A DNA stretch of 64,000 bases, taken from assembly GCF_004216755.1 (NCBI RefSeq), contig NZ_SGWZ01000004.1:1-64000 (forward strand), given 5' to 3'. The notes under the pieces were generated by a model. It made no database searches and was not told where the DNA came from. It worked only from the letters and a program-made list of their open reading frames with translations. Source of the DNA: Kerstersia gyiorum. GTDB taxonomy: Bacteria; Pseudomonadota; Gammaproteobacteria; Burkholderiales; Burkholderiaceae_B. The position numbers were made by a program, and so were the translations under genes. Positions 8,641-16,969 of the stretch are shown here, piece after piece (within the stretch, counting starts at the first letter, position 1; every line of letters starts with the position of its first letter).

Positions 8641-10116
8641 ATGAAAGCCAGAGGAAATATAGAATTTCGAATTCTATGTCTTGCCATCTTGGCATCAGTA
8701 ACGACGGGCTGCTCCGTGATGCCAACTTATGAACGCCCGACATTAAATGTCCCCGGCAGCTACAAGGAGGAATTTACGCCATTGCTTGAGGGCAAAGAGG
8801 CCGCTGGAGATTGGAAGCTCGCTGAGCCGGCGCCTGAGGAATTAGCCAATACTGACTGGAGTGCATTTCAAGACGAGCAACTAACCGATTTGCAGTCGAA
8901 GGCACTTTCAGATAATCAAGATATCGCCGCAAAAATAGCACAGCTTGGCCGCGCCAGAGCTCTAATAAAGGACGCGCAGGCAGCCTATTACCCAAGTATC
9001 TCGGCAAGTACTGGCCCTACAAGGCAGCGAATTTCGAGTACTGGTCAATACCTGTCAGATGGAGACCCAGGAATATCTCAAAGTTATTGGCGAGCACAGG
9101 TGTCAGTAGCCTACGAGGTAGACCTTTTCGGGAAAAACTCGTCGGCGGTTGCTGCCACGCTCGCGGATTATGAAAGCAAGCAAAATGATCTGGCAGCTTT
9201 GAAACTCTTGGTTCAGGCTGATGTGGCGAGCACCTATTTCCTGCTTCGACAGTTAGATAGTGAGATTCATTTAACTCAAGGCGCTGTCGCGAACAGAGAA
9301 AACACAGTAAGCCTGATCGAACGGAAATTGGTTGAAGGCGTTGTAAGGCCAGGCGTCCTGTCCAGCGCCCAGGCGGAATTGGCAAAATCGCGGGCAGCAT
9401 TGACTGCAATACAACGTCAACGTGCGATTGTGGAGCATGCATTGGCTGCTCTCCTTGGCCGAGCGCCTAGCGATTTTTTCTACGACAGTCATGAGCAGCG
9501 TTTCATCACCGTCCATATACCGCCAGGCTTGCCATCATCATTGTTGGAACGCCGGCCAGATATCGCCTCTGCTGAACGACGGATGGCTGCTGCCAATGCG
9601 GAAGTCGGCGTCGCAAAGGCTGCTTATTTCCCCGCGCTGAATCTGACCGGATCTGCCGGTTATGAGTCATCCAGCTTAGGGAATCTATTCAATTGGTCAC
9701 AGCGAACATTTCTATTGGGGCCGTTGGTGGGGGCTGCTCTTAGCTTGCCAATTTTTGATGGCGGAAGACGCGAGGCAACTATTGAGCAAGCGCGAGCACG
9801 GTACCAAGAAGAAGTCGCTGCATACAGAGGAACCGTACTCAAGGCTTTCCGAGAAGTCGAAGACAGTTTGGTGTCGATACGAACGCTTGATGAAGCAATA
9901 GAGCAACTCCGCCTGGCACAGGCGGCAGCCCAAAGCGCATCAAGCGAAGCGCAGAGCCGGTTTGAAATTGGCGACAGTGATTACCTCTTCTATCTCGATA
10001 CACAGAGAACCTTGATTGAGCAACAGCTAGAACTAGTGCGTGCTCAGGGAGCCAGATTACGAGCTTCGGTGGATCTTATACGTGCGTTGGGTGGCGGTTG
10101 GAGACAATTGAATTGA
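8641..10116 (+). CDS. Outer-membrane efflux lipoprotein (OprN/OprM, NodT family)
   Basis: Trimeric outer-membrane channel partner of the RND pump, 491 residues. It has a lipoprotein signal peptide with cleavage at SVTTGC (C24 lipidated) and two repeated outer-membrane efflux domains (about residues 80-270 and 295-485), with typical motifs such as LLERRPDIASAERRMAAANA and SLPIFDGGRR. It starts three bases after the pump stop codon. GC content is low compared with the rest of the window, like the adaptor gene. The family and the tripartite role are well supported. Confidence 0.93.
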   Translation: MKARGNIEFRILCLAILASVTTGCSVMPTYERPTLNVPGSYKEEFTPLLEGKEAAGDWKLAEPAPEELANTDWSAFQDEQLTDLQSKALSDNQDIAAKIAQLGRARALIKDAQAAYYPSISASTGPTRQRISSTGQYLSDGDPGISQSYWRAQVSVAYEVDLFGKNSSAVAATLADYESKQNDLAALKLLVQADVASTYFLLRQLDSEIHLTQGAVANRENTVSLIERKLVEGVVRPGVLSSAQAELAKSRAALTAIQRQRAIVEHALAALLGRAPSDFFYDSHEQRFITVHIPPGLPSSLLERRPDIASAERRMAAANAEVGVAKAAYFPALNLTGSAGYESSSLGNLFNWSQRTFLLGPLVGAALSLPIFDGGRREATIEQARARYQEEVAAYRGTVLKAFREVEDSLVSIRTLDEAIEQLRLAQAAAQSASSEAQSRFEIGDSDYLFYLDTQRTLIEQQLELVRAQGARLRASVDLIRALGGGWRQLN

Positions 10117-10249
10117 GTTTCAAATGACAACTCAAGTAATGCGGAGCGACATTCGGGATATCCAGGGACTGCCAGGAGGAAAGGACGCTGAGTTGCCTCT
10201 TCTATCCAGTCAGACTGGTCAGGCTCTATTCGAGCTTAAGAGCTAGTTT

Positions 10250-10453
10250 ATGGAATTTCGTCATCTTCGCTGCTTTATTGCTGTAGCAGAAGAACTCCAT
10301 TTTGCCCGCGCTGCTGAACGGTTGCATATCGAGCAGTCTCCGCTATCACGCACCATCAAGGAGTTGGAAGAAGACCTGGAAGAACAGTTGTTCATCCGTA
10401 CCAGCCGCAGCACGCGGCTGACACGAGCGGGCAAACTGTTCCTGGAGCATGTT
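10250..10453 (+). pseudogene. LysR-type regulator fragment (DNA-binding domain only)
   Basis: The first 68 residues are a complete LysR helix-turn-helix (MEFRHLRCFIAVAEELHF, then AAERLHIEQSPLSRTIKELE). At codon 68 (LFLEHV) homology stops abruptly and the frame runs into DNA that is antisense trbI and then a DUF2274 gene, staying open to 10810. The effector-binding domain is therefore lost. The combined open frame of 186 codons could still be expressed as a chimera. Its place 134 bases after the efflux operon suggests it was once a local regulator of the pump. Confidence 0.8.
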
Positions 10454-10627
10454 GCGGTTCCACATTACCTGCACACGGCTTTGTCCGTAGCTGACCTGGC
10501 TGTTGTACTTGCCCAGGATGCGCGAGCCCTGCGGGATCAGCAGAAACTTGCCGGTCGCCGTGTCATAGACCGGCTCCGTCACCGTGGCGATGACATCGCC
10601 TGGCAGGTCGGACTTGATGCCCGTAAG
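10454..10627 (-). pseudogene. trbI: Inverted internal fragment of conjugal transfer gene trbI
   Basis: The minus strand reads LTGIKSDLPGDVIATVTEP, then GKFLLIPQGSRILGKY and QSRVQVMWNR, about 58 residues from the core of TrbI, the inner-membrane scaffold protein of the conjugative secretion channel. Neither end of the gene is present. The junctions are sharp: to LysR at 10453/10454 and to the DUF2274 fragment at about 10625-10627. In intact Tn4371-like elements trbI and the DUF2274 gene run in the same direction, so this piece has been inverted. It is non-functional. Confidence 0.85.
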
Positions 10628-10810
10628 CTGACCTTTGCTTGCCCGGCCAACCTGAAATCCGACCTCGACCGCTACGCCGCGCTGCACGCGCAGGCGTATG
10701 GCGAGGCCGTGGATGCCACGACGCTGATCCCGCATATGCTGGAGGCGTTCATGGGTGGGGATCGGTGGTTTAAAAGAGAGCAGAACAAAAAATCTGCCAT
10801 CGAACCGTGA
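10625..10810 (+). pseudogene. DUF2274 protein gene fragment (C-terminal part)
   Basis: The plus strand encodes KLTFACPANLKSDLDRYAAL, then a conserved stretch ending in HMLEAFMGGDRWFKR. This is the C-terminal two thirds of the small DUF2274 protein usually encoded directly after trbI in Tn4371-family elements. The N-terminal start is missing, replaced by inverted trbI sequence. The frame is shared with the upstream LysR fragment, giving a fused 186-codon ORF from 10250. It marks the former transfer-gene end of the element. Confidence 0.75.
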
Positions 10811-10844
10811 TGCCGGCGCATAAATCGTCATCAGCAAACGCGCG

Positions 10845-12038
10845 TCAACGATCGTTCTCGCCTAGCTTGATGAACAGCGACCAGCACGCCATCGCGATGA
10901 TGAAGATCGCGAAGAACTGCGCGGCCGGGAGAAATCCCAGGTGCTGGGCAGCGTAACCTGCAGCCATTGCTAAAAGCGCGTTGGGCAGGTAGCTGGCGAT
11001 GTAGAAGGCCGAAACCAGTCCGGCGCGTTCCTCCGTCCGCGCCTGTGTCACCAGGCTTCGCAGTACGCCCAGGAATCCACCACCGAACCCGATGCCCGTC
11101 GGCAGCGATCCCAGCAGGATCAGCGTCGGGCTGTGCAGCACCGTGCCCGCCAAAACCAGGCTTGTGCCAGCAATGATCGTCAGACTGGCCCAACGACGTG
11201 CGTGCGCCGCAGACCGGTTGCGCAACAGCAGTACCGCTGCCGCTCCCGCTAGTGTCATGACCCCGACGGCAGCGCCACTCAGCCATACCATGGACGGGGT
11301 GGACGCCATTTCATGGAAGAGTCCTGGCAACAGCGAGAGAAACAGCGCGCCCAAACCCCAAACCGCCACATTCAGCGGAAGAATGCGCACGAAAGTCGAG
11401 CGCAAGCCACGCGGAATCTCTATCCTTGGCCGCAGCGACCAGCCATTGCTGCGGCGATCAGGGAACGTTTCTGCGGACACCAGCGTCCGGACGAGCTGAA
11501 TCAGGCTGATGGCTAGTGCAATGCCGTACACGAGGCGCAAGGGCAGTGGTGCGAACTGGACCAATGCGCCAGCCCCAAGCGCGCCCACGGCCATGCCGAC
11601 CGTAGGCGCCAGGCTATTGATCATCGCCCCAGCCTTCTGATCCACATCCAGCAATGCTGCGGCCACGGCGGTGGTCGCGATGCCAGTGGCGAAACCCTGC
11701 ACCAGCCGCGCGGCAACCAGCCAGTGGCCGCTGTCCGCAACCAGGAACATGACCATCGCGACGCACTGAACAACGAGTGCCGCCACGATCACCGCGCGCC
11801 TGCCGAAATGGTTGGACAGTGCGCCCAAGAAAAGCAGCGAGAGCAGCAATGCGCCGACGTAGGCTGCAAAGATCACACTGATCAGGAAGGCCGAGACTCC
11901 CCAACTGGCCTGATACAGCGGAAAAAGCGGGGTCGTCATGCTTGACGCCGCAAAGAACAGGATGATGGTCAGGCCGTGCAGCGCCAAAGAGGCAGTTGTG
12001 CCTCTGCTGGCTGGCCGTGTGTGCTGAAGCGTAGTCAT
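10845..12038 (-). CDS. Major facilitator superfamily transporter (drug-efflux type)
   Basis: A 397-residue protein with twelve predicted membrane helices. The loop after helix 2 (LGALSNHFGRRAVIV) carries the MFS motif A pattern, and RLVQGFATGIATTAVAAALL matches motif B/C-like helices of efflux-type members. The start at 12038 (MTTLQHT) is chosen because a GAAGG ribosome binding site precedes it, and a longer in-frame start would overlap an operator. It is divergent from a TetR gene, and two palindromes lie between them, so the TetR protein probably represses both. Substrate is unknown. Confidence 0.87.
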   Translation of the reverse strand: MTTLQHTRPASRGTTASLALHGLTIILFFAASSMTTPLFPLYQASWGVSAFLISVIFAAYVGALLLSLLFLGALSNHFGRRAVIVAALVVQCVAMVMFLVADSGHWLVAARLVQGFATGIATTAVAAALLDVDQKAGAMINSLAPTVGMAVGALGAGALVQFAPLPLRLVYGIALAISLIQLVRTLVSAETFPDRRSNGWSLRPRIEIPRGLRSTFVRILPLNVAVWGLGALFLSLLPGLFHEMASTPSMVWLSGAAVGVMTLAGAAAVLLLRNRSAAHARRWASLTIIAGTSLVLAGTVLHSPTLILLGSLPTGIGFGGGFLGVLRSLVTQARTEERAGLVSAFYIASYLPNALLAMAAGYAAQHLGFLPAAQFFAIFIIAMACWSLFIKLGENDR

Positions 12039-12055
12039 AACATGTCGCCTTCGAT

Positions 12056-12076
12056 AAAAGCTAAAATATTGCTTTT
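12056..12076. promoter_or_regulatory. First TetR operator (palindrome) in the MFS/tetR intergenic region
   Basis: AAAAGC (12056-12061), a 9-base AT spacer, then GCTTTT (12071-12076). The same half-site AAAGC and the same 9-base spacer recur at the second operator 39 bases away. It lies 17 bases upstream of the MFS start, fitting repression of the transporter gene. Confidence 0.6.
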
Positions 12077-12089
12077 GATGCGCCACTCT

Positions 12090-12120
12090 ACCACTAAAGC
12101 TAATAAATTGCTTTAGTGGT
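12090..12120. promoter_or_regulatory. Second TetR operator (11-bp perfect inverted repeat)
   Basis: ACCACTAAAGC (12090-12100) and GCTTTAGTGGT (12110-12120) are a perfect 11-bp inverted repeat around TAATAAATT. It lies 35 bases upstream of the tetR start used here and shares the AAAGC-N9-GCTTT core with the operator at 12056-12076. Confidence 0.75.
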
Positions 12121-12155
12121 GGTGGATGTTGAGGCGGCAGCTATCGGGACACACC

Positions 12156-12779
12156 ATGAAAGATGTAGGGCAATCCTCGAAGAATCAGACGGATGCAACC
12201 CAACCGGGAGGCAGCCGTCCCGGTGGCCGTGCCGCACGCATTCAGGCAGTCGTGCTGGAAGCGGTCGAATCGCTTAAGAAGGAAAAGCCCTCAGCCGAGA
12301 TCACCGTGCCGATGATTGCCGCGCGGGCAAATGTGACGCCTTCGACCATCTACCGCCGCTGGGGCGGCGTGGCGTCGCTGCTTGCCGATGTGGCTGTGCG
12401 TCAATTTCAGGCCGACGCGCTGCCGCCCGACAGTGGCGACTGGCGCCAGGATCTGTCAACATGGCTAGAGCAGTTTGTCGACGAGATGGGCTCCGGGCCG
12501 GGTCGTGACTTGCTGCACGAAGCGCTGGCGCTGGGTAATACTGAGCGGGCGGGACAATGTACAGAATGCATCCTCAGCACCTTGGACAGCATCATCGCCA
12601 GAGGGGTGGAGCAAGGTGCTGTGCCTCCAGACTCGCAGAGACTGCTCGATCAAGTGGTAGCGCCGGTGATATATCGCATCCTGTTCACGCCTAAGTCACC
12701 AGATATCGCGTACGCCACGGGCCTGCTGGATGAGTGTCTTGCGCAAGCGGCATCACGGTCGGCACGAAAAACAGCGTGA
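12156..12779 (+). CDS. TetR-family transcriptional regulator
   Basis: A 207-residue repressor. The N-terminal helix-turn-helix spans about residues 25-75 (TVPMIAARANVTPSTIYRRW). The C-terminal domain is the alpha-helical ligand-binding type with DLLHEALALG and a late VIYRILFTP motif. It is transcribed away from the MFS gene with two matching palindromes between them, the usual arrangement for a drug-responsive local repressor. An upstream in-frame ATG at 12126 also exists; 12156 leaves the second operator fully outside the coding region. The ligand is unknown. Confidence 0.87.
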   Translation: MKDVGQSSKNQTDATQPGGSRPGGRAARIQAVVLEAVESLKKEKPSAEITVPMIAARANVTPSTIYRRWGGVASLLADVAVRQFQADALPPDSGDWRQDLSTWLEQFVDEMGSGPGRDLLHEALALGNTERAGQCTECILSTLDSIIARGVEQGAVPPDSQRLLDQVVAPVIYRILFTPKSPDIAYATGLLDECLAQAASRSARKTA

Positions 12780-12834
12780 CAAGCAGCCGTAAGACGATGT
12801 AGCGATTGCTGACGATTTGCTTGTCAACTGCTGC

Positions 12835-13245
12835 TCAAGCCAGTTCCAGCGTGAAGCGGGGATGGCCGGCGATGACCTGGCAGATTTGCTCAAAATACGT
12901 CGGGCCTTTGCCAGCCTCCAAAGCATGCAGCGCACCCAGCCAGTGCTGGTGGTTGAAGGTATCGGGGTGGGCCAGTTTGTCGAGGTAGTGGGCGCGCGTT
13001 GCGGCGTGTCCGAGCTGTGTGCGGCTGTGCTCGGCATTCAGCCAGCGCAGCTTAACCGGCACATGGCCTTGCGCTGCGCCATACCCTCCGTAGAGCATGT
13101 CGTCCAACGCATCAAGGCTGACGCCCAGTTCCCAGTCTTCCTGCGCCATGAAGACGCGATTGATCTCAGCGTAGAAATCCGCGATGCCATCTATGCGGGC
13201 GCCGTCGATCATCAGTGTGCGTTCGGGAGAGTCCGTTTGATTCAT
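12835..13245 (-). CDS. Barstar-family protein (putative ribonuclease inhibitor)
   Basis: A 136-residue small acidic protein. It matches the barstar fold signature: MIDGARIDGIADFYAEINRV, WELGVSLDALDDMLYGGYG, and a C-terminal GKGPTYFEQICQVIAGHP segment. Barstar-type proteins inhibit barnase-like ribonucleases by covering the active site with an acidic helix. No barnase-like or toxin gene lies next to it: neighbours are the TetR gene (convergent, 55 bases away) and the AraC gene. It may be an orphan immunity gene. M12 could be an alternative start. Confidence 0.82.
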   Translation of the reverse strand: MNQTDSPERTLMIDGARIDGIADFYAEINRVFMAQEDWELGVSLDALDDMLYGGYGAAQGHVPVKLRWLNAEHSRTQLGHAATRAHYLDKLAHPDTFNHQHWLGALHALEAGKGPTYFEQICQVIAGHPRFTLELA

Positions 13246-13318
13246 AACTCAGTAGCTATAAAGTGAAGCCACCTTGTTGATCAAAGTGGCGACAGGTTGG
13301 TGGATTACCCTGCGCGCC

Positions 13319-14266
13319 TCAATGCATCGCTGCAGCCTCCGCAAGCTGCGCCGGCTCCATCAGCGCAAAGGCCGAGCGCATTTCGCGTGCTTCCTCGCCG
13401 GGGCTGCGGCCAAACAGGCGCTTGAACTCGCGGTTGAACTGCGAGGGGCTTTCGTAGCCGACGCGCACCGCAGCGCCGGCTGCGGTGACATGGTCGCGGA
13501 TCATCATCAGCCGCGCCTGGTGCAGCCGTACCGACTTGATGTACTGGATGGGCGAGGTGGCGGCCACGGCCTTGAAATGCGCATGGAAGGCCGGCACGCT
13601 CAGGCCCGCCTCGCGCGCCAGCACCGCCACGTCCAGCGGCTGGGCGTAGTCGGTGTGGATGCGCCGCAATACCCGCGCGATGCGGCCGAAGTTGCCATGG
13701 CTGGCCAGGGCCGCGCGAATGGCGCCGCCTTGCTCGCCCAGCAGCACGCGAAAGCACAGTTCCCGCACGACGGCAGGCCCCAGCACGCGTGCTTCAAGTG
13801 GCGAGCGTAAGGCCCGCAGCAAGCGCACAGTGGTATCGGCCAGCGCAGCGTCCAAGGGCGTCGAGACGATGCCGGCGGGTGCCGTGGACGTGGCGCTGGC
13901 TTGTTGATCGACCTCGATGACCAAGTCGGCTACCGCGGTCATGTCCAGGCGCACTGACACCGCCAGTAAGGGCTCGTCGGGGCTGGCATCGGTTTCGGTG
14001 GAGAACGGCAGCGGCACCGACAGCACCAAGTAGTGTTGAGGGTCGTAGTCATAGACCCGATTGGCAAGATAGCCGCGCTTGTGGCCCTGGCAGACGATGA
14101 CGATGCTCGGCTCGTACAACACAGGTGTGCGACCCAATGGCCGGTCGGAGCGCATCAGGCGCACGCCGTCGAGCAGCGAGCGGGTATGGCCTTCCTGCGG
14201 GGCCAGTTGCCGGATTAATTCGGCCATTTCCGTCTGCCGTGACAGATCGGGTTGCGCATGGGGCAT
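13319..14266 (-). CDS. AraC-family regulator with AraC_N cupin domain
   Basis: A 315-residue regulator. Residues 25-180 fit the AraC_N domain (YEPSIVIVCQGHKRGYL). The C-terminal residues 205-300 hold two helix-turn-helix motifs (LAREAGLSVPAFHAHFKAV and VRVGYESPSQFNREFKRLFG). A GAAGG ribosome binding site precedes ATG 14266. It is divergent from the three-SDR/flavin-reductase cluster and a near-perfect inverted repeat lies between them, so it probably activates that cluster. Regulators of this subgroup often stand next to oxidoreductases and respond to alcohols or aldehydes, but the ligand here is unknown. Confidence 0.88.
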   Translation of the reverse strand: MPHAQPDLSRQTEMAELIRQLAPQEGHTRSLLDGVRLMRSDRPLGRTPVLYEPSIVIVCQGHKRGYLANRVYDYDPQHYLVLSVPLPFSTETDASPDEPLLAVSVRLDMTAVADLVIEVDQQASATSTAPAGIVSTPLDAALADTTVRLLRALRSPLEARVLGPAVVRELCFRVLLGEQGGAIRAALASHGNFGRIARVLRRIHTDYAQPLDVAVLAREAGLSVPAFHAHFKAVAATSPIQYIKSVRLHQARLMMIRDHVTAAGAAVRVGYESPSQFNREFKRLFGRSPGEEAREMRSAFALMEPAQLAEAAAMH

Positions 14267-14303
14267 GCTGTTACCTTCGTGTAATGATGATATGGCTATA
14301 TTT

Positions 14304-14359
14304 TTGCATCATATTGCCTGTTAAAGGTGGTCAATAAGTAGGATTGGGCAATGATGCAA
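14304..14359. promoter_or_regulatory. Inverted repeat in the araC/SDR divergent promoter region
   Basis: TTGCATCATATTGCC at 14304-14318 matches, inverted, GGCAATGATGCAA at 14347-14359, with two extra bases in the left arm. The arms are 28 bases apart. The left arm is 38 bases upstream of the AraC-gene start and the right arm about 105 bases before the SDR start. This fits a pair of AraC-type binding sites. Confidence 0.55.
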
Positions 14360-14463
14360 GAGGTATCGACCTAGTCCGTCCAGGCCCTTGTCTCTACGAT
14401 TTCACCTTGTTCTTACCCCCTTGGCTTGCCCTTGCGCTAGCCAAGAAAGCACAAGGAGAAATC

Positions 14464-15207
14464 ATGTCATCCACCGCATCGGCCACTACCAAGGTCATCG
14501 TGCTCACCGGCGCCAGCAGTGGCATCGGCGAGGCCACGGCCCGCCATCTGGCGCGGCAAGGCCACCACCTTTACATCGGCGCGCGCCGCCTGGACAGGCT
14601 CACCGCCCTGCAGGATGAACTGTGCGCCGAAGGCTGCCATGTTGAGGCGGTGCAACTGGACGTCACACGCCAGGAAGACCTGCAAACCATCGTCGCTCGG
14701 GCGCACGCCGAGCATGGCCGCGTCGATGTGCTCATCAACAATGCAGGCGTCATGCCGCTGTCTCCATTGGCGGCGCTCAAGGTTGACGAGTGGAACCGCA
14801 CGCTGGACGTCAACGTGCGCGGCGTGCTGCATGGCATTGCCGCCGTTCTGCCGATCATGCAGGCGCAAGGCTATGGGCACATCGTCAATATCGCCTCGGT
14901 CGGCGCACATCAGGTGTGGCCATCTTCGGCGGTCTATTGCGCCAGCAAGTTCGCGGTGCGTGCCATCTCCGATGGCCTGCGCCAGGAGACCGATGCCATC
15001 CGCGTCACGCTGGTCAGCCCCGGCGTGGTCGAGTCTGAACTGGCCGACCACATCACCGATCCCGGCGCACGGGAGGCCATGCGCGACTTCCGCCGCATTG
15101 CCTTGCCGCCGCAGGCCGTTGCGCAGGCGATCGCCTACGCGATCGCGCAACCCGATGGCGTGGACGTGAGCGAGCTCATCGTGCGTCCCACGGCCAGTCC
15201 GTACTGA
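14464..15207 (+). CDS. Short-chain dehydrogenase/reductase (SDR) 1
   Basis: Classical NAD(P)-dependent SDR of 247 residues: cofactor motif TGASSGIG, NNAG, and the catalytic set S (NIASVGA), then YCASK. The start at ATG 14464 follows an AAGGAGA ribosome binding site; the frame is open further upstream but without a signal. First gene of a co-directional cluster of three SDRs and a flavin reductase, opposite an AraC regulator. The closest general type is the YdfG/serine-3-dehydrogenase-like oxidoreductases. Substrate unknown. Confidence 0.87.
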   Translation: MSSTASATTKVIVLTGASSGIGEATARHLARQGHHLYIGARRLDRLTALQDELCAEGCHVEAVQLDVTRQEDLQTIVARAHAEHGRVDVLINNAGVMPLSPLAALKVDEWNRTLDVNVRGVLHGIAAVLPIMQAQGYGHIVNIASVGAHQVWPSSAVYCASKFAVRAISDGLRQETDAIRVTLVSPGVVESELADHITDPGAREAMRDFRRIALPPQAVAQAIAYAIAQPDGVDVSELIVRPTASPY

Positions 15208-15240
15208 TCGCTGAATCCATTCACTCCCAAGGAGTTTTTC

Positions 15241-16008
15241 ATGTCGGAAACAAGCATTCCGTCCCAGGCCACGCCCTTTGCCGGGCGTGTGGCCATCGTC
15301 ACCGGTGCGGCCAGCGGCATCGGACGGGCAACCGTCGAGCTGCTGCATCAGCAGGGCGCGCGCGTCGTCGCGGTCGGCCGTGGCGACAACGTCAATGCGC
15401 TGGCGCGCGAGGGCATCGTGCCGGTCGTGGGCGACGTGGCCAAGGAGGCCAGCGCCGCGCTTGCCGTGGACACGGCGCTCGAGCAATTCGGCCGCCTGGA
15501 CATCCTGGTCAACAACGCCGGCATCATCATCAATCGCCCGGTGGCGGAGATGAGCCTGGAAGAGTGGAACCACGTGCTGGCGGTGAATGCCACCGGTGCC
15601 TTCCTGTTCTCCCGCGCCGCCATGCGCCCGATGATGGCCGCCGGCTCCGGCGCCATCGTCAACATTGGCTCCTACGCCTGCTACCAGAGCTTTCCCGGCA
15701 TTGCCGCCTATGCCGCGTCCAAGGGCGCGTTGGCGCAATTGACCCGCACGCTGGCGCTGGAAGCCATCAGCCACGGCATTCGTGTCAACGCGGTCGGCTC
15801 GGGCGATGCCGTCACCAACATCACCAACGCCATCCAGCCCGATGGCCAGGCTTATCTGGCCGAACACGGCCGCAAGGCGCCCATTGGCCGCGCCGCTCGT
15901 CCCGAGGAAATCGCGCAAGTTGCCGCCTTCCTGGCTTCGGATCAGGCCAGCTACATCGTTGGCGCGGTGGTCATGGCCGACGGCGGCATGAGCGTAGCCA
16001 TTCAGTAA
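15241..16008 (+). CDS. Short-chain dehydrogenase/reductase (SDR) 2
   Basis: Classical SDR, 255 residues: TGAASGIG, NNAG, and YAASK with an upstream catalytic serine (NIGSYACY). The C-terminal GAVVMADGGMSVAIQ is typical of FabG/glucose-dehydrogenase-like members. A strong AAGGAGT ribosome binding site precedes the ATG, and the gap to SDR1 is 33 bases, so it lies in one operon. The substrate cannot be inferred. Confidence 0.88.
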   Translation: MSETSIPSQATPFAGRVAIVTGAASGIGRATVELLHQQGARVVAVGRGDNVNALAREGIVPVVGDVAKEASAALAVDTALEQFGRLDILVNNAGIIINRPVAEMSLEEWNHVLAVNATGAFLFSRAAMRPMMAAGSGAIVNIGSYACYQSFPGIAAYAASKGALAQLTRTLALEAISHGIRVNAVGSGDAVTNITNAIQPDGQAYLAEHGRKAPIGRAARPEEIAQVAAFLASDQASYIVGAVVMADGGMSVAIQ

Positions 16009-16045
16009 CGCAACCCATATTTCAACCTCACAGGAGTTTTCATCC

Positions 16046-16903
16046 ATGCAACAACAAGTACACCCCTCCAAAGTCTGGTTCATCACGGGTGCCGCGCGCG
16101 GCATCGGCCTGTCTCTGGCCCGCCAGGCGCTCGCGCGGGGCGATGCCGTGACAGCCACCTCGCGCACGCTGGCCAGTCTGCAGCAGGCGTTCGGAGACAA
16201 GCACGAACGGCTGCTGCCGCTGGAAGTGGATCTGGTCAATGAAGCCAGCGTGCAGGCCGCCATTGACAAGACTGTCGCCACCTTCGGGCGCATCGACTGC
16301 GTGGTCAACAACGCCGGCTACGGCCAGCAGGGCACCATCGAGGCGCTGAGCGATGCCGAACTGCGCCGCAATTTCGACGTCAACGTGTTCGCGCCGCTGC
16401 ACGTGCTGCGCCATGCCTTGCCGCATCTGCGCGGCCAGCGCAGCGGGCATGTGTTCAATGTCGCGTCCATCGTCGGCTTTCAGGGCGGCTATGCGGGCTG
16501 GGGCAGCTACGTGGCCTCCAAGTTCGCCATCGCAGGACTGACCGAAACGCTGACCGCCGAGCTGGCCGAACTGAACATCAAGGCGACCGTGGTCTATCCC
16601 GGCCCGGTGCGCACCGGCTTCCTGTCCAAGGACACGCTGGTCGTGGCCGAGCGTTCCATCGCCGATTACACCGAGGCCCAAGCCTCGCTGGACTTGCACC
16701 TCAATGGCCTGGACGGCAAGCAGGCGGGCGACCCGGAGAAAGTGGCCACCTTGATTTTGCAAGCCGCCGCCGTGGCCGAGCCGCCGGTGCACCTGTTCGC
16801 GGGCAAGATCGCCAACACCCTGGCCGAGCAGAAGATGCAGGCAGTGCGCAAGGATCTGGATGCGTGGCGCGGCGCATCCGATGCCACGGATTTTGCCGAG
16901 TAA
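16046..16903 (+). CDS. Short-chain dehydrogenase/reductase (SDR) 3
   Basis: SDR of 285 residues with TGAARGIG, NNAG and the catalytic S..YVASK set (NVASIVGF, SYVASKFAI). The C-terminal extension of about 35 residues is longer than in the two upstream SDRs and fits the retinol-dehydrogenase-like/atypical oxidoreductase group. Preceded by ACAGGAGT and 37 bases after SDR2. Third gene of the AraC-linked operon. Substrate unknown. Confidence 0.87.
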   Translation: MQQQVHPSKVWFITGAARGIGLSLARQALARGDAVTATSRTLASLQQAFGDKHERLLPLEVDLVNEASVQAAIDKTVATFGRIDCVVNNAGYGQQGTIEALSDAELRRNFDVNVFAPLHVLRHALPHLRGQRSGHVFNVASIVGFQGGYAGWGSYVASKFAIAGLTETLTAELAELNIKATVVYPGPVRTGFLSKDTLVVAERSIADYTEAQASLDLHLNGLDGKQAGDPEKVATLILQAAAVAEPPVHLFAGKIANTLAEQKMQAVRKDLDAWRGASDATDFAE

Positions 16904-16969
16904 TTTCGCACGAGGGCGGGCACGCGGCTGGGTGCTGCGTGCCTCTCCGGTGCATCAGGAGATCATACC

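Noticed and set aside
12778..12825. 8-bp inverted repeat at the tetR/barstar convergent end
   Set aside because: The 32-base loop and lack of a T-run make a terminator or operator role weak.
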